Source: Epiperipatus broadwayi | Taxonomy: Eukaryota > Onychophora > Udeonychophora > Euonychophora > Peripatidae | Direction: 5' to 3' | DNA length: 64,000 nt | Assembly: GCA_028023455.1 (NCBI GenBank) | Contig: JAQFVV010006726.1 | Coordinates: 357,803 to 421,802, forward strand | In this document: positions 25,306 to 46,100 of the stretch, in pieces | Numbering within the stretch: the first letter of the stretch is position 1 | Layout of the letters: each line of letters starts with the position of its first letter | Notes under the pieces: model-generated | What the model was told of the DNA's origin: nothing | The model's input: the letters and a program-made list of their open reading frames with translations, nothing else | Databases searched by the model: none | Made by a program: the position numbers and the translations under genes

Positions 25306-25873
25306 AGATAATATTATAATAACATGAAAGCTAAAACCTTCAACAGATACGCTTTAAATATGCTTATGTGACAGCCAATCAGATTTAATAATGACAACAC
25401 ATGGACCTCTCAATTCTCAAACACAAGTCAGAACTATAAGAAAAAGATGTGACCCACCTTTTTCTATGCCTCAATTTATACATAAATAAGCCAGACTCAA
25501 GCATTTTCAACTAAGAGTGTGAAGCTTAAATAAATTTGATATATTTACATTTATTAATTTCATTTCATTAGATTTAAAAATTGCTTCATAGTAAATCGAA
25601 AGATTTCACATTGTTTATTTATTTATAATATTTAGTGAATTAAATGTGAAGGTATTTAAGCTTCACACTCTTACTTCAAAATGCTTGAGTCTGTCTTATT
25701 TATATATAAATTGAGGCATAGAAGAAGGTGGATCCCATCTTTTTCTTATAATTGTGACTTGTGTTTGAGAATTGAGAGGTCTGTGTGCTGTCATTATGAC
25801 ATCTGATTGGTTGTCACATAAGCATGTTTAAAGTGTATCTGTTGAAGGTTTTGGCTTTCATGGTATTATTCTA
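25306..25873. repeat. Foldback element with ~225-bp inverted arms
   Basis: The left arm (about 25306-25532) and right arm (25653-25873) are imperfect reverse complements. Matching pairs include atgaaagctaaaacc / ggttttggctttcat, accttcaacagata / tatctgttgaaggt, cctctcaattctcaaacaca / tgtgtttgagaattgagagg, and aagagtgtgaagcttaaata / tatttaagcttcacactctt at the inner ends. The ~120-bp centre is AT-rich. I found no CUGANGA plus GAAA pair here, so it is not one of the hammerhead families. Confidence 0.72.
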
Positions 25874-32467
<6,594 letters not shown>

Positions 32468-32606
32468 ACAACATTTATTATTTTTTCTCATATGTCATAG
32501 CATCGGCCGGGACGCGAACCCACAACCGTCTGCAACCAAGTACTTGCTTGCAAGGCAGCTGCGATGATCTCTCGACTAACAACGCTTGACAACATTTATT
32601 ATTTTT
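32468..32606 (-). mobile_element. tRNA-like SINE with perfect 18-bp target duplication
   Basis: The body (32486-32588), read on the minus strand, aligns with the 10.36 kb copy: gttagtcgagagatcatcgc (A-box arm), ctgccttgcaagca (anticodon stem-loop), gtgggttcgcgtcccggcc (T-arm/B-box) and the shared 3' end gatgctatgacata. The sequence acaacatttattattttt occurs intact on both sides (32468-32485 and 32589-32606). The body is GC-rich in a very AT-rich setting. It differs from the first copy in the anticodon loop and variable region, so these are separate source copies or old relatives mobilised recently. Confidence 0.82.
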
Positions 32607-35006
32607 ATTAAATTTGTAAATAAAATGCAAGTTTGTATTTTTTAGAAAAAGTTAAGGAGTGTGCCCTTCTAAATCAACTATAAATAACTTTTAAATAAAA
32701 GTTAACATAATAAAAAGAAATATAATGGGCAAAATATAGAAGTCAATCAAAATTTTTAAACTATATTTTTATGCAAATAGATGAACAAAACAGGCACGCA
32801 GTTTATTAATTAAATTTAATATAATTTTATTAACTATAGTGCATACATATCATTTTTCTTGTTTATTAATGACAAGAATGATCATCTTTCTGCAGTCCTG
32901 TTTGTAGAGTAGACATACAGATAATACCGTATATGGAGAGATATGAAAATCCTTTGGAAATTATTTATTTTAAATTGTTTCATGAAATAAAAAAACAAGT
33001 TAGTTAATTTATGAAGATTTAATAAAAAGAGACTCAACAATTATGACTAACATTAATTAGAATTCTAGGAATGGGCATGCTGAAAACAATTTTGCTAGCA
33101 GTTTGTTTTTAACTTTATAATATTGCTAGTTGATCAAGTCCAAGTGAGGTTAATCCTTTTATGATAAACTATTATTAATCTCTTTAATGCTTACCTGAAG
33201 ACATGACTTGATGCATGGGGATGCTATAATGAACTTGTATTCAGCCAATCATTTTCTTTTTTGTTTCTGCTAATATGAAATAAAGACAAAAATTAAAAAA
33301 ATAATTTATAAACTTCCAATTATGTCATTAATACGTAAGATTAGTTTTATAACAATAGCATGTTATATTTAAGATTAAAATATATATTTTGGCAAATGAA
33401 TTTCTTATTCTAAATGCCTATTTTTAATTTTTTTAAATACTATGGAAGTTTAACTTTTTTATTTAAAATATTTTTTTTTTAAATTTAGACTTTTATTTTA
33501 AGTAATAAACGTTATTACACAAACTTTTAAATATGTACAGGAAATATCTACAAATTAGTTTTGATTCACATTATCCATTAACACAAATTTACCAATCCTG
33601 TCCCCAAAGTACCACAATACAAATCTATAAGACTCTCAGTGTTTAAATGTTAATATCACTTTCCTTATTAAATCCTAGAATTAGGCCATACAAATTGTAT
33701 TCCTAGTTTAAACATGGAACCTTTATTATCTCTTGAGAGATCCTTTATTTTACCATCCTACATACTTTTATTATTTTATTCTCTTTCTGTGTTACACTTT
33801 TATATTTGTATAATTTTAAATCACAATTCCTTAAAATTATCTGATAAAAGTTAACTTTCAATTTGCACATGTATATGAGTAAAACATGTATCAGTAACAA
33901 GCCAAAAATGTATAATTTCAGATATTACTTTTTTTCTTCAACACAGCTAAAACAAATATTGGCATACTGTTAAACCTAAGGAAAAGTAGAAACTCACCTT
34001 TCCTAATGATTCAATGGATTTAAATGGCTTTTCTTAATCCTCCTTTTTTAAAAAAAGTAAGCACAACTAAAACGTTCCAAGATAAGACTGCAATATAATA
34101 TTTTTTAAATTTAAGTTAAATATTTTTTTTTTTAAATATGCTAACCTACATTCAGATCTTAGGATCAGTGATGTCATGTTTAATGGATCAGAAAATTTAG
34201 TGATAAGGGAGGCCTAATACTATAAAAAGAAAAAGAAAATATTGAATTGTTTTAATCTGACTATTAATCTTGCAGCTATATTGTGGACTCCATGATGTAG
34301 GAGTCTTGCAATAAAATTAGCTTCCTTTTCATGCACTAGCTGAGGCCTCCCAATGACAGTTCCTGACCCAAGTATAAGCAAGCTGTGGTTTCACCTCCAA
34401 AGAGAACAATCTATATAGAATCTGAGACTTAGGATGGACTTCCATAAACCTACTACAACCAGGAAGATTCGTGAAGACTTACTCTGGGAAGTATAAACTT
34501 TTTTCAATATGAACTTATAGATCGATCTCTTAAACAAGCTATTAACATGTTAGCTAAACATAACTTTCAAAAAAACTCTTATCTGACCAAGAATAGGATG
34601 CTAGATCAGTTAATCATGTTTTTACTAATCAATTATTTCCATTTTTATTTATTTATTTTTGCATTTATTAACTAAATTATTAAAATATATAAAATTTAAG
34701 TTGGTTGTTGATGGCTGCATAGATTCATTAAAGATTATGTTAATTTTAAGGGGGTAATTTCAGACTATTTGTTCATAGTTGAGTCAATGCTGGTAGAGGG
34801 ATATATGGGTGTTTATATCAGTATAATGTGAAGCATGTTAGCAAACAGGGCAATGTGCCAAATGAATCCATGGCCCCAAAGGTACAGCCATCACATTGCA
34901 ATGGATATGGAGTTCTTACTTGCCATTGATTTTCCTTTTCACTCTATGGATAAAGACTATAAGTCAGCAAAGAACGCTTTCCCTCCATATGCAACATTTT
35001 TTAATG

Positions 35007-35008
<2 letters not shown>
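32607..35008. other. AT-rich DNA without a recognisable gene
   Basis: A GC-richer patch at 34250-34500 has no identifiable motif. No structural RNA or repeat that I can name. Confidence 0.45.

Positions 35009-35076
<68 letters not shown>
35009..35076. repeat. (TA)n microsatellite
   Basis: A 68-bp TA array. The frames that cross it in both orientations (34835-35252) encode Tyr-Ile repeats only because of the array. Confidence 0.92.
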
Positions 35077-35080
<4 letters not shown>

Positions 35081-38000
35081 CCTTGACCAGACAGATGCAC
35101 ATCCCTGTACTGAACAAGGATCATTTCTTTTAAATAATATCACACTGCAGATGCACATTCCTGTCAGCATGGTTTTATGCCAACATCTTCATACTGCATT
35201 GGTTATGCCTGTATATCAGAAAGTGAGTGTTGGTTTAGCTATAAACATTTAGCCTGAAGTTAGATATTTTGAAAAGTTTTAAATTGTGTAATCTATGTAG
35301 CTTATCTATGCTCAACATTCTATAACAAAATTATATGAACTGTACATCTGTTCAGATTTTAACTAAAGTATAAAATAATAACAAATTAAAGTAAGATTAA
35401 TTTATTCCTCAAATTTGTATTTATATATGTGCAACAATAAATGTTTTTGGGTGTTATTACTGGCAGTGGCTTATTTTATTTTAGTATTGAAATACATTTA
35501 ATAAGTTATATATTAAATCTCTGTGTCTCCTTGAGCTATTGGCATGGGCTAACAATCAAAGTAGAGTTTTAACAGTGGCACCCTGTATGGCAGATTGTTT
35601 GTTTTGTGACATGATTGCAAATATAGTTAGAAAAGTATTTCAATGGAATAATATATATTATTGGTATAGAATTGGTAGAATATTAGATGCTAAATACACT
35701 GTAGGAGAAGATGAGGTAAAATTCCAGGATAGAATAAATATCATCCTGAAGAACTGATGAGTAGTTAAGTGGGTGTAATGTTTGTGGTACCAGATAGTCA
35801 TTAGAATGAGATGGAAAGACTTTTGGCAAAGAAATGAGCATGGTACATACTGTGAGTGCTTATTGAAGAAGCCAGGATAAAATAGGGGGTAACTTCATTA
35901 AGAAAATGATTACCTATCAAAACATGACCCCTCATAAATAAAAGATATCTTCATTCCTCTATTAGGATAGTATTTAATAAAATCAGTTGCACATCTTTAT
36001 CAAGTTTCATAGTAAATAATAATATAATATGCATTGAAGGTAGACTCAATATTTTAAAGGATTCTATAGTTTTCCTGCCTAAGTCTGGACAGATCAGCCT
36101 GTAGATAATGAAACCATGTACAGAACAAATGTTCTATATAGTTGAATAAACCTTGAATAAATTATCATACGAATAAGAATAACTAAGATCTAAGATTAAC
36201 AGAAAACATGACTAAGAAAGAGAATGAATGCATAAATGAATTGCATTATATGAAAAAAAAAAATCCTAACTTTATTATTCATTTTAAATACATCATAAAT
36301 ATTGTCTTTTTTTTTTTTTATATTTACCACATTAGCAATAATTTTGTTAATAAGATGGAAGTGTAATATTTTAAACTAAATTTTAAATATAAAATATAAT
36401 TTAACTATTACAAGATCATCAATATATTGGGAGTTATAAAATAACAGGTGATATGAAAAATAATTGTGAAGATCCCAGATAAATCATGAATGATGCAAAG
36501 ACACCAGAGCAATATGAAATCATGCATGATAATAAAATAATAAACTTATACTTTTAAAAAGAACTAGACACTAACTATAGGAGGGATTGATTTTATATAA
36601 TAACCATTATATACTTGTAAAAAATGTAAATAATTTGCTGTTAATGTAAAACAGTTTAATGCTTTTTTTATATGATTAATGAAGTATTTAATTTTATATG
36701 TATAATTGTTTGTTATTTATTCTTAATGTTGTAAATACATGAATATTTTGAATTAAACTTCATCATAGTAATTTTATTGAGTCTGAGAGTCATTTCCATC
36801 TCAAGGTCATATTAGTAAAGCACATTATCTACATAAAATTATATATACCAAATTATGATTACATGCCTCATTTGATAAGCTATGCTTAAGATTTTATAAT
36901 TAATACATTAACTATCAATTGCTTTAAATTATAACTGTATTAAGAAAGCATATGGTGTTTCATATTTTTATTAGATGCAACGATATTCAAATAATTAAAA
37001 TTTTAGTTCCTAAATGTACATATCTAAAGATGAAACTTCATACATTGCTAAGTGGTTTTGAATTAAATGTTAATTTATAAATGTTGTCTAATGTTTTTAA
37101 ATATATGTGTGTTATATATTTAATAGGATTTTCAGATTTTTCAGTTCCTGAAGCAATTAATTCTATAAATAAAAAAGTAGTTATAAATACAAACAAGATT
37201 ATTTTTAAGTTTCTAAAAAAATAATCCTTTCCGATTTCTTAATAATAATTCTATTATTATTGACTTGATTTAAAAATAGGGTGCTATGTTTTGACTGAAA
37301 GAATAAATATTAAATGTAAAACGTTTTATAAAAAATATAAAGATATTAGATCCGCAAGTAAAAAGAAGGCTTAAAAGTGATTAGTAGATTAAAACTTTAA
37401 AGAAATAAAAATGGTCACAGCATCGTTAAATCTTTTTTGATTATTCAAATATTATAAATAATTATACTAAATTCATTAATGACATTGTCTTATTATCATA
37501 ACAATAATATTCGGAATTGCGAAATCAATGTCAATAAAATTCAGATTATGCAATGATTGTAAAGTACTCTAAAAATATTTACAATCCATTCACTTATTAG
37601 TATTTGCATTATTATTACAGTCTTAAATCGTGATAAAAGATGGAAATTAATCCTATATTTTTCATATTTTTTTTCTAAGATAGTTTTAGAGAATTATGAA
37701 ATAAGATGAGAATCACTGAAAATATTTGGTTATCGTCAAAAGTTTTTTTTTTCTATTCTCTATCATTCTTTCTAACATATTTACTTTTTCGTAGACATTA
37801 TTAACTTTAGGTTTACGTAAGCTTGTGGTTAAACACCTGTAGAGGTCCCTACTATCGCATTTTACACGCATATTCTCGAGGTTATAGCTTCAGTAAATAT
37901 TATTTAGGCTATATTGTAAATTGTATAAAGATTATAAATAACCGTGCAAATTCAGTTGTTAGTGATTTTTTTTTTAATAAATATTGTTTAATTAATTGAA

Positions 38001-40270
38001 TTTTTTTTTTAATCTATATTTTGATTTCGTTTTTATTCTCTCTTTTTTTTCCTAACATTTTTGATTTCCTATTTAATATTTAATTGCGTAATTAAGTTAT
38101 GCTTTTTTTTATTTACAAATTACTACGTTAAAGAACTTAATCATACGTTACATAGGTATCAGAATAATAAACTCACAGAATTAGTAATTTTATTTTAAAC
38201 ATATTTTGTAAAACATCCCTACAAATAAGATTTAAAAAATGTAAATCTTTGGCATTAATTATTTATAAATCGTCAGGCTATTTCTTATTTTCTTGCAGAA
38301 AATTGACATTTTATAAATATTTAATACATGTTTGCATTAAATAAATAATTGCTTTACTACTTTAATGTATATATATATACAAATAATAATAAAGATTACG
38401 GTTATTTCAACACAAACAAATGAAAGAAGAGAATTACTCTAGAATTGAATAGTGCTTAACTATACAAACCTATCTGTGAATCATAAATTCACTCACATAT
38501 AAAATATGTTGGTTCATATTGTATGCTTTAATAACACGATGATCCAAATTCACAATTGTAGTGTTCAATAACTGTTAAAATCAAATATGGATAGAAGATT
38601 TTTCTAAAGAATGGACATCAATTTTCTTGTGAATATGATTGGAATAATATATATTTTAATGGAATTATTATTTAAACCATACAAAGAACTAATCTATGAT
38701 ATGACCAAAAATTCCAGCTTGTAAATGCCCAAATTTAATCTATTAAATGTCATTGTTTTGATGGTTGATGCATTCACGTTCTTTTATAGTTGCTTTTTTT
38801 TTACTAAATCAACTCTTTATGATAGTCAATTTGTGTATTGTGCATGTGTTCAATAATAACAAACCATTTGAATTGTCACAGTGGTTTTATTATTTCACCC
38901 AACTATATTTAGTCAACTCTCATGGTTGATCATATGCTATTTATATAAAACCAATCATTTATAAATTAACAAGAAGGCAATCTTGTTGCCATGTACCTGG
39001 GGATAAGTTATTCTAAAACGTGTCTCCCATAAAAAAAAAACTAAACATAATGATATATGTATATACTTGTCATTAATTTTTCACAATTCCTAATTAATAT
39101 CTCACAAGCAGCATATTTATGGACATCAGTATTATCCAATTCCAAGCACCAATTCTATTGTTTACATAAGAATTATATTGATGAATTATTAAGAGTGATG
39201 ACAGCACACTAATAAAAGTCCAACCACTAGCTGGCTCACTCAGGGTTGGTAGTATTTAAACTCTCAGAGACATGTTAATATAGAGTAGATCACACTAAAC
39301 TGTTTAAAAAAACATACATATATTTTGAATAAATGAATCATTATAGAAATAAGAAACCAAATAGTGGTCCTCATGCACTTCCTAAATATCTTCTCTTGCT
39401 TATTAGTGCTTTTATAGTATCAATCATTAAGAGAAATTGCTTAACTTTATTTCTTCAGTTAGAACTACTATATTCCCTCTGTTATTGGGTAAAGACTGTC
39501 AGTCTGCAGTATCATGATCTTGATGACTTTCACCAAAAGCAAATACTGGGAGTTCAGGACAGTTAAATGCTTGCAACTTAGATTTAAAATAATAAAATAT
39601 AGGAGAGAAAGTTGAATCATGTTCAGAAATGTTTATGTAATTGAAAAAGGAATGGACTTTTTACTTTTATAAGGAAGAGCTCAGTGACTGTACTCTTTTG
39701 ACTAGTTATGAGGTTGAACCAAGAACATTTTTGCCTTTTTAGTAGAAAGATATTCAGCCAAAATAGATTGAGTGTGTTTATATTTGTGCTTAAAAATGAT
39801 TAAAAAAACAGAAGCAAGATTACAAAAAGTGGCTTTCAATTTTAAATTAGTAGCACTATGTTTTTTTAACTAAACCTGTAGGTGATTTGTTTTTACTAGT
39901 GTAATGTCTAATGACTGATTGGATAATATTGATAAAAGAGAATCAAGCTACAATAAATTGTAAGGAAAGAATATCAACCAAAAATAAACGTAAATTTTTA
40001 GTACTGCCTCCAGAGATATAGCCTTAAGCAATAATTTTAATGTATCTTTGTAGTAATGATAAGGTTGTATGTGAAGATCAATACCATCTTGCGTGATAAA
40101 TGCTAGGTGATCAGGAAAAACAACTAGTTTTTAAATGAATTAATTATAAAAACTGTTTCTTTTAAGATATTAATTATATTTTAATTATTTCCTGTAGTTT
40201 TTCTCTTCTTCATAAATTTAATTATATGTTTTACTTCTATATTTAAAATGCAGATAATTCAGAAGATGTA
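35077..40270. other. AT-rich DNA without a recognisable gene
   Basis: The 72-codon frame at 35539-35757 and the following ~150 bp have mixed composition and might be old TE coding sequence, but no domain can be read. The remainder has chance-like frames only. Confidence 0.42.
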
Positions 40271-40440
40271 ATAACAACAGGGAATATATATATATATAAA
40301 ATACATATTTTGCGGGTTCATCCGTGTTAAAAACTTTTAATATCAATTTACTGACGTTTCGACTTGGTCACACAAGCCATCCACAGAGTTATAAATATAT
40401 ATATATATATATATAACAACAGGGAATATATATATATATA
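40271..40440 (-). mobile_element. 114-bp Penelope-type terminal insertion with 28-bp target duplication
   Basis: The sequence beginning ataacaacagggaa and running into TA repeats occurs twice, at 40271-40298 and 40413-40440 (28 bp each). Between them lies a 114-bp segment (40299-40412), which is GC-richer apart from its TA-rich ends. Its minus strand contains ggcttgtgtgaccaagtcga followed by aacgtcagt. The pairing arms followed by GAAACGTC match my recollection of terminal repeats of Penelope-like elements, which often carry compact hammerheads. Insertion next to TA repeats also fits that class. The segment is therefore best read as a severely truncated insertion. Confidence 0.6.
40349..40390 (-). 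ncRNA. Degenerate hammerhead-like motif, loopless helix III
   Basis: Minus strand: ACT, CTGTGGA (two changes from CTGATGA), T, GGCTTG-tgtgac-CAAGTC (6-bp helix II with one G-U), GAAA, CG, TC, AGT. Helix III is only A-C/G-U with no loop, the extreme minimal form reported for Penelope-like elements. Helix I is 3 bp. The core changes should abolish activity of this copy. Confidence 0.48.
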
Positions 40441-40789
40441 TTACTATGTAAATTGTTACAGAACTCTTCCACTTACATCATTTTTGAAAGTAATAGTTTC
40501 ATCTTTTTTGCATATACTAAATCTCTTTCCATTACTATAAATAGGTTTACATATATCAATATAAATGTAATAATAAGAAAAGTGTAAACTTCCCTATTAA
40601 AGAAGTAATATGTATAATTGCACTAAAATGCAGACATTGGTGAAGCTGACTACAGATAATAAAATGAATGGCTGACCTCTTTTGAGAAGTTTTGTCTTCT
40701 CATAATCATAGACAGTGAATTTAATGAGCACAATGGAAAATGTATGTGATGCATATTGAAATTAATTTAAAATGGATTAAAGAGACCAC

Positions 40790-42060
40790 TTTTTGGGGAG
40801 AGAGAAACAAACTTCCTTCTGGTTTATAGCGTGTGTATTGTTTTCTGTAAGCCATGCATCTTTAGCTTTATATTTAGAGTCATGGCACTCTATACCAGTG
40901 ATGGTTGCAGAAGACAGTTTAAATATATGGCCAGAGGACTGTTGGTGTTCCAAGAAGATGAAAATATACTTGGATTTGTTTAGAGTTCTTTAGTACAGGT
41001 AAGAGTGATAAGAGATGCAAGTGGAGAATGAGGCATGAGGTTAGCCATAATATATAGCACTGAAGCCAGTTTGGGAGCATGTGATTTTATACACTGTGTG
41101 GGGAGTTTGAACAGATGGTAAGTGATCTTTTGAATTATTGATTGGTCTATTAGTTGAAGGGAGTGTCTGAAAACTTACAGAGAATGAGAGGTTTTTATAA
41201 AGTTTTTAATGAGAGAATGATTGTGTGGAAAAAGTCATAGTTTGTCATTCTTGGAAGACTTGTGTGTACTTCTGGTAAAATTGTTTTACCTTTCTTGTAA
41301 GATGACTTTGTTTGAATATGGTATTGATGAAATCTTTTATATATTGTTCTATGTTATTTTTGAATCAGGCTTTAGATTTACATAGGTGATAATTATGGAA
41401 AAGGAAAGATGAAGGATCTGCAAATTTGTGCACAAATGGCAAATTTGATTGAGGATGTGAGTAGTCTATGACCTCCAAAGGTTTAATGCACAAAGTGTAA
41501 TTTAGATGACCTGTGAATCATTGCATGCAGATGTCCAGATATTTAATCTCATGTTATGTGTTTTCCCTAGCAATAGTGAATGAAGTGCATCTGGTGCTCT
41601 AATTACAGATTGGTGATGGATGATTCTAATCTGATGACAAACAGGTCATCAACATAATGAGTACAGATACAATTAGGAATGGTACTGAAGTATTTAGGGA
41701 AAGATTTATCTTCAAAGTGGGTAAGTAGGATTCCAGTAAGTGGTAATTCCATGGATCAACTATCTGTCATATGAAAATATTGTTCATTGAATGTGGCAAT
41801 GATGTTGTCATCAAGCCAAATAAGAAAATTACGAATAAAAATGATTGATATATGTCTGTGAGTAATTGCTTTTTACAAGTTCAGCTTGGACAATATTAAT
41901 AGAGCATTTTCAATTAATGGAGTCAAAGAAGCAATTTTGCATTCAGATTTTAGCTTAGATTATTTAATGTGAGCAAGGAAGTCAAAAGACCACTTCATTG
42001 TATAAGAATCATATCCAATTTGTTCTATTAACCACCAATAATAAATGAAAACAAATGTAC
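40790..42060 (-). pseudogene. Penelope-like element copy 1: broken RT plus GIY-YIG
   Basis: Read on the minus strand, the pieces occur in Penelope order. First, a pre-motif-A stretch (WSFDFLAHIK) with a mangled motif A region (SLTPLIENALLIL; the catalytic SFDV is missing). Next ATFNEQYFHMTDS, a TGA stop (41756-41758), SMELPLTGIL (the usual TDGVAMGSPLSPIL block). Then ICTHYVDDLFVIR with the RT motif C YVDD at 41645-41659. A connector with several stops follows, then HTVYKITCSQTG (start of the GIY-YIG domain, about 41100), LEHQQSSGHIFKLS and WLTENNTHAIN at its C-terminus. Penelope enzymes pair an RT with a GIY-YIG nuclease. This copy is stop-ridden, lacks motif A, and cannot be active. Confidence 0.75.
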
Positions 42061-42794
42061 TCAAATATTTGAGTATCTATTATTTAATTGTAGTCTTTTC
42101 ATTTATCTTTTTTACAGGTCTTTGATCGTGGATTTCAATAATGCATGATGAAATAAAAGCATGAAATATATTTTATATGAAATTTAAGTATCACTAAAAA
42201 TAATGTGTGTGAAGTTAAATTTTGATGTGGACAATATGGCTTAGTTGAACAAGTGTAAGTTATAAATGCATCTCTAGTGTGAGAGGTTTGTCTTACTTTT
42301 GGGCTGATTTGATTGTTGTGATAGAATTGAGATAAAATTGAAAGATGCATTGGTAAAAATCAACCTGGCAAATATATTCAAGTATTATTTGAATATCTAT
42401 TATTTATATGTAATCCTTTCATTGGGATTTCATACAGCTCAATTTCATTTATAGCCATTTTGACAACTTTAAAATATGAAATCTACATAGTATTTAATAC
42501 ATAAATGACTCTAATGTTTTTGTGCATTAAAAATATATGATTTTTTACACTTAGGGCTAATATTTTTTTTCTCTTGTAGATACTTGTAATTTATTATAGG
42601 TGCAATATTGTAAATATAATTGAAATAATAAATTTAACTGTTTACAAACTATTACAAACAATCCTTAAATCCACAGAAGTACTTTTGGTTAATTTCTTAA
42701 TCCTGCCTCAACTGCCATTAAATTTTAAAAAAAGTGGAAGCAAACATCATCAATTCAAATCCCATGAATCTCATATTTTAATGTTAGCAGCTTG
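42061..42794. other. Spacer between Penelope-like copies, with a short direct repeat
   Basis: Two similar ~50-bp stretches, each containing gaatatctattatttat or gagtatctattatttaat, lie at about 42060-42110 and 42365-42420 in direct orientation. They could be a duplicated flank of an insertion. No coding motif. Confidence 0.35.
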
Positions 42795-43130
42795 TCAATT
42801 TATTAAATGCATTTTATTTCTGTTTATAAAAATTGCCTCTTTAATTTTTCCTTTTCTATGGTTTCTCTCTTCATGAAGAATTTTCACATTTTCAAATTCA
42901 AATTTTAATTTATATTTACATGATTTTTCATGATAAAAGAAAACTGAAGGAGGCATTAAATCACCATTATTTTTACTTTTTACACACTTATATAACAATT
43001 CATGCTCCCTCAATCTCTTCTCAATACTGCACCTAGATTCACCTATATATGATAGCATACAATTACAAAAAAATTAATATATGACATTATTTTTCTGCTT
43101 GACAGGTATGACATTCTTAGAATTATATAT
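42795..43130 (-). pseudogene. Penelope-like element copy 3: GIY-YIG nuclease domain remnant
   Basis: An 87-codon open frame (43058-42795) reads LSYIGESRCSIEKRLREH, later FFYHEKSCKYKLKF, then ILHEERNHRKGKIKEAIFI. This is the GIY-YIG core: the YIG triad half, the RLxEH helix with the conserved Arg, and the EAIFI helix with the conserved Glu. Upstream in the same frame, NVIPVKQKNNVIY, a stop, then FFCNC supplies the typical lead-in (usually VVYxIxCxC), so the domain extends to about 43130 with one nonsense change. No RT precedes it at close range on this strand, so it is an orphan 3' piece. It is the best-preserved Penelope domain in the window. Inactive. Confidence 0.75.
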
Positions 43131-44469
43131 GAAATAAACTTTTCAATGGTTGCAACTTTAAATGAATGTAAATGTGAATTTTTTTCGTTTTTGTAATAAA
43201 TAAATATTTAATTTTAGATTTTTACTGGCTCTTATCAAAAGAAATTGTTTTCATTATATTAAGATAAAGTACAAATTTTCATAAATGATATAATACACTT
43301 TATTTTTGATAATAAATTATTTAAAGAGCAACGGTAATTTCTTTTGTTGTTAAAAAATAATTTTAATATTTTCTTTGACAATTATTTGACATAACTCATG
43401 AAACATTAAAGTTTTATAAATAGATATAGAATTTGCTCTCTCTTCTCTTTTTTTTTTTTTCAAAAATAAATATTATACAGTAAGTATCAATTAGTTAACA
43501 ATATTTTTAAATTTTGACAAGATTCATAAATTTTGTACATTGATCTTTTTTCTTTCAAGTATAAAGTACATGTGTCACATATAAATAAATAACAAGAAAC
43601 AATAATTTTATCAATCAAACTCTCTTCATATTTTTTAATATAAAAATGAAATTTGATTATGTGATATGAGTTGATGTTTATCAATATTGTTTGAGTCAAC
43701 TTAGCTTCCTTTTAAAACTTTAATCCAAATCATTATTTCATTTATTATTAATAATAATTATTTAATTACATCTACACACACAAAACACTTTCTACATATT
43801 TTTTTTGGGGGGGCACATGTATAAAAACTGTGTGTGTTTTGTTATTAAAATATTGTTATAATAAAGTAAATTAAATGTAAATGGTTTACTGATTAATTTA
43901 AAATATGAAAGATTATCACAATCAATTAATTAAAATTACTTTTTAAAATTTAAATCACTATTACATAAATACATTAACGAATTATAAGTCTTTATTTCAA
44001 ATTAGTTACAGTAAGCTGCTTTTTTACTATTGCAAGAACAAAATAGACTTCAACCATTACGTCAAAATCATGAACGGTAATTGAGATGTCATTAATGTTT
44101 GGACAACCTGAAGAGACTTTTCCATTTCTTTAAAAGAATTATTTTTAATAAAAGAAGTTGGACATTTAATTTAATGATATAAATTACATGAAAAATATTT
44201 AGTCATTAATTTTATGGCTGAACTTATCTAAATTATCTTAGAAATTGTTTTATTATTGATATGTTACTTTATTGTTAATTTTATCATTTATTTAAACTGC
44301 CACTTCTACAACTACTATTTAATAAAATTTCCATACTCTGCCATTCTAAATATTAATGTAAAAATTTTAAACACAAAATTTAATAATATTTATTGTACTG
44401 AGTATATTTTTGATGATGCTTTCCCATTATATTCATGATCAGTCTGCTGGGAACACTATTTTTTTACTG
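43131..44469. other. AT-rich DNA between Penelope-like copies
   Basis: No RT or nuclease block can be read. The run ggggggg at 43807-43813 is the only unusual composition. Confidence 0.45.

Positions 44470-46100
<1,631 letters not shown>

Noticed and set aside
35539-35757. 72-codon open frame of mixed composition
   Set aside because: No recognisable domain, promoter or splice context; may be TE debris.
35748-35775. CTGATGAG as a possible hammerhead core
   Set aside because: No GAAA or helix I partner within reach.
41628-41660. CTGATGA string near GAAA-like bases on the plus strand
   Set aside because: It is the antisense of the reverse-transcriptase YVDD region; no pairing helices or cleavage triplet are correctly placed.
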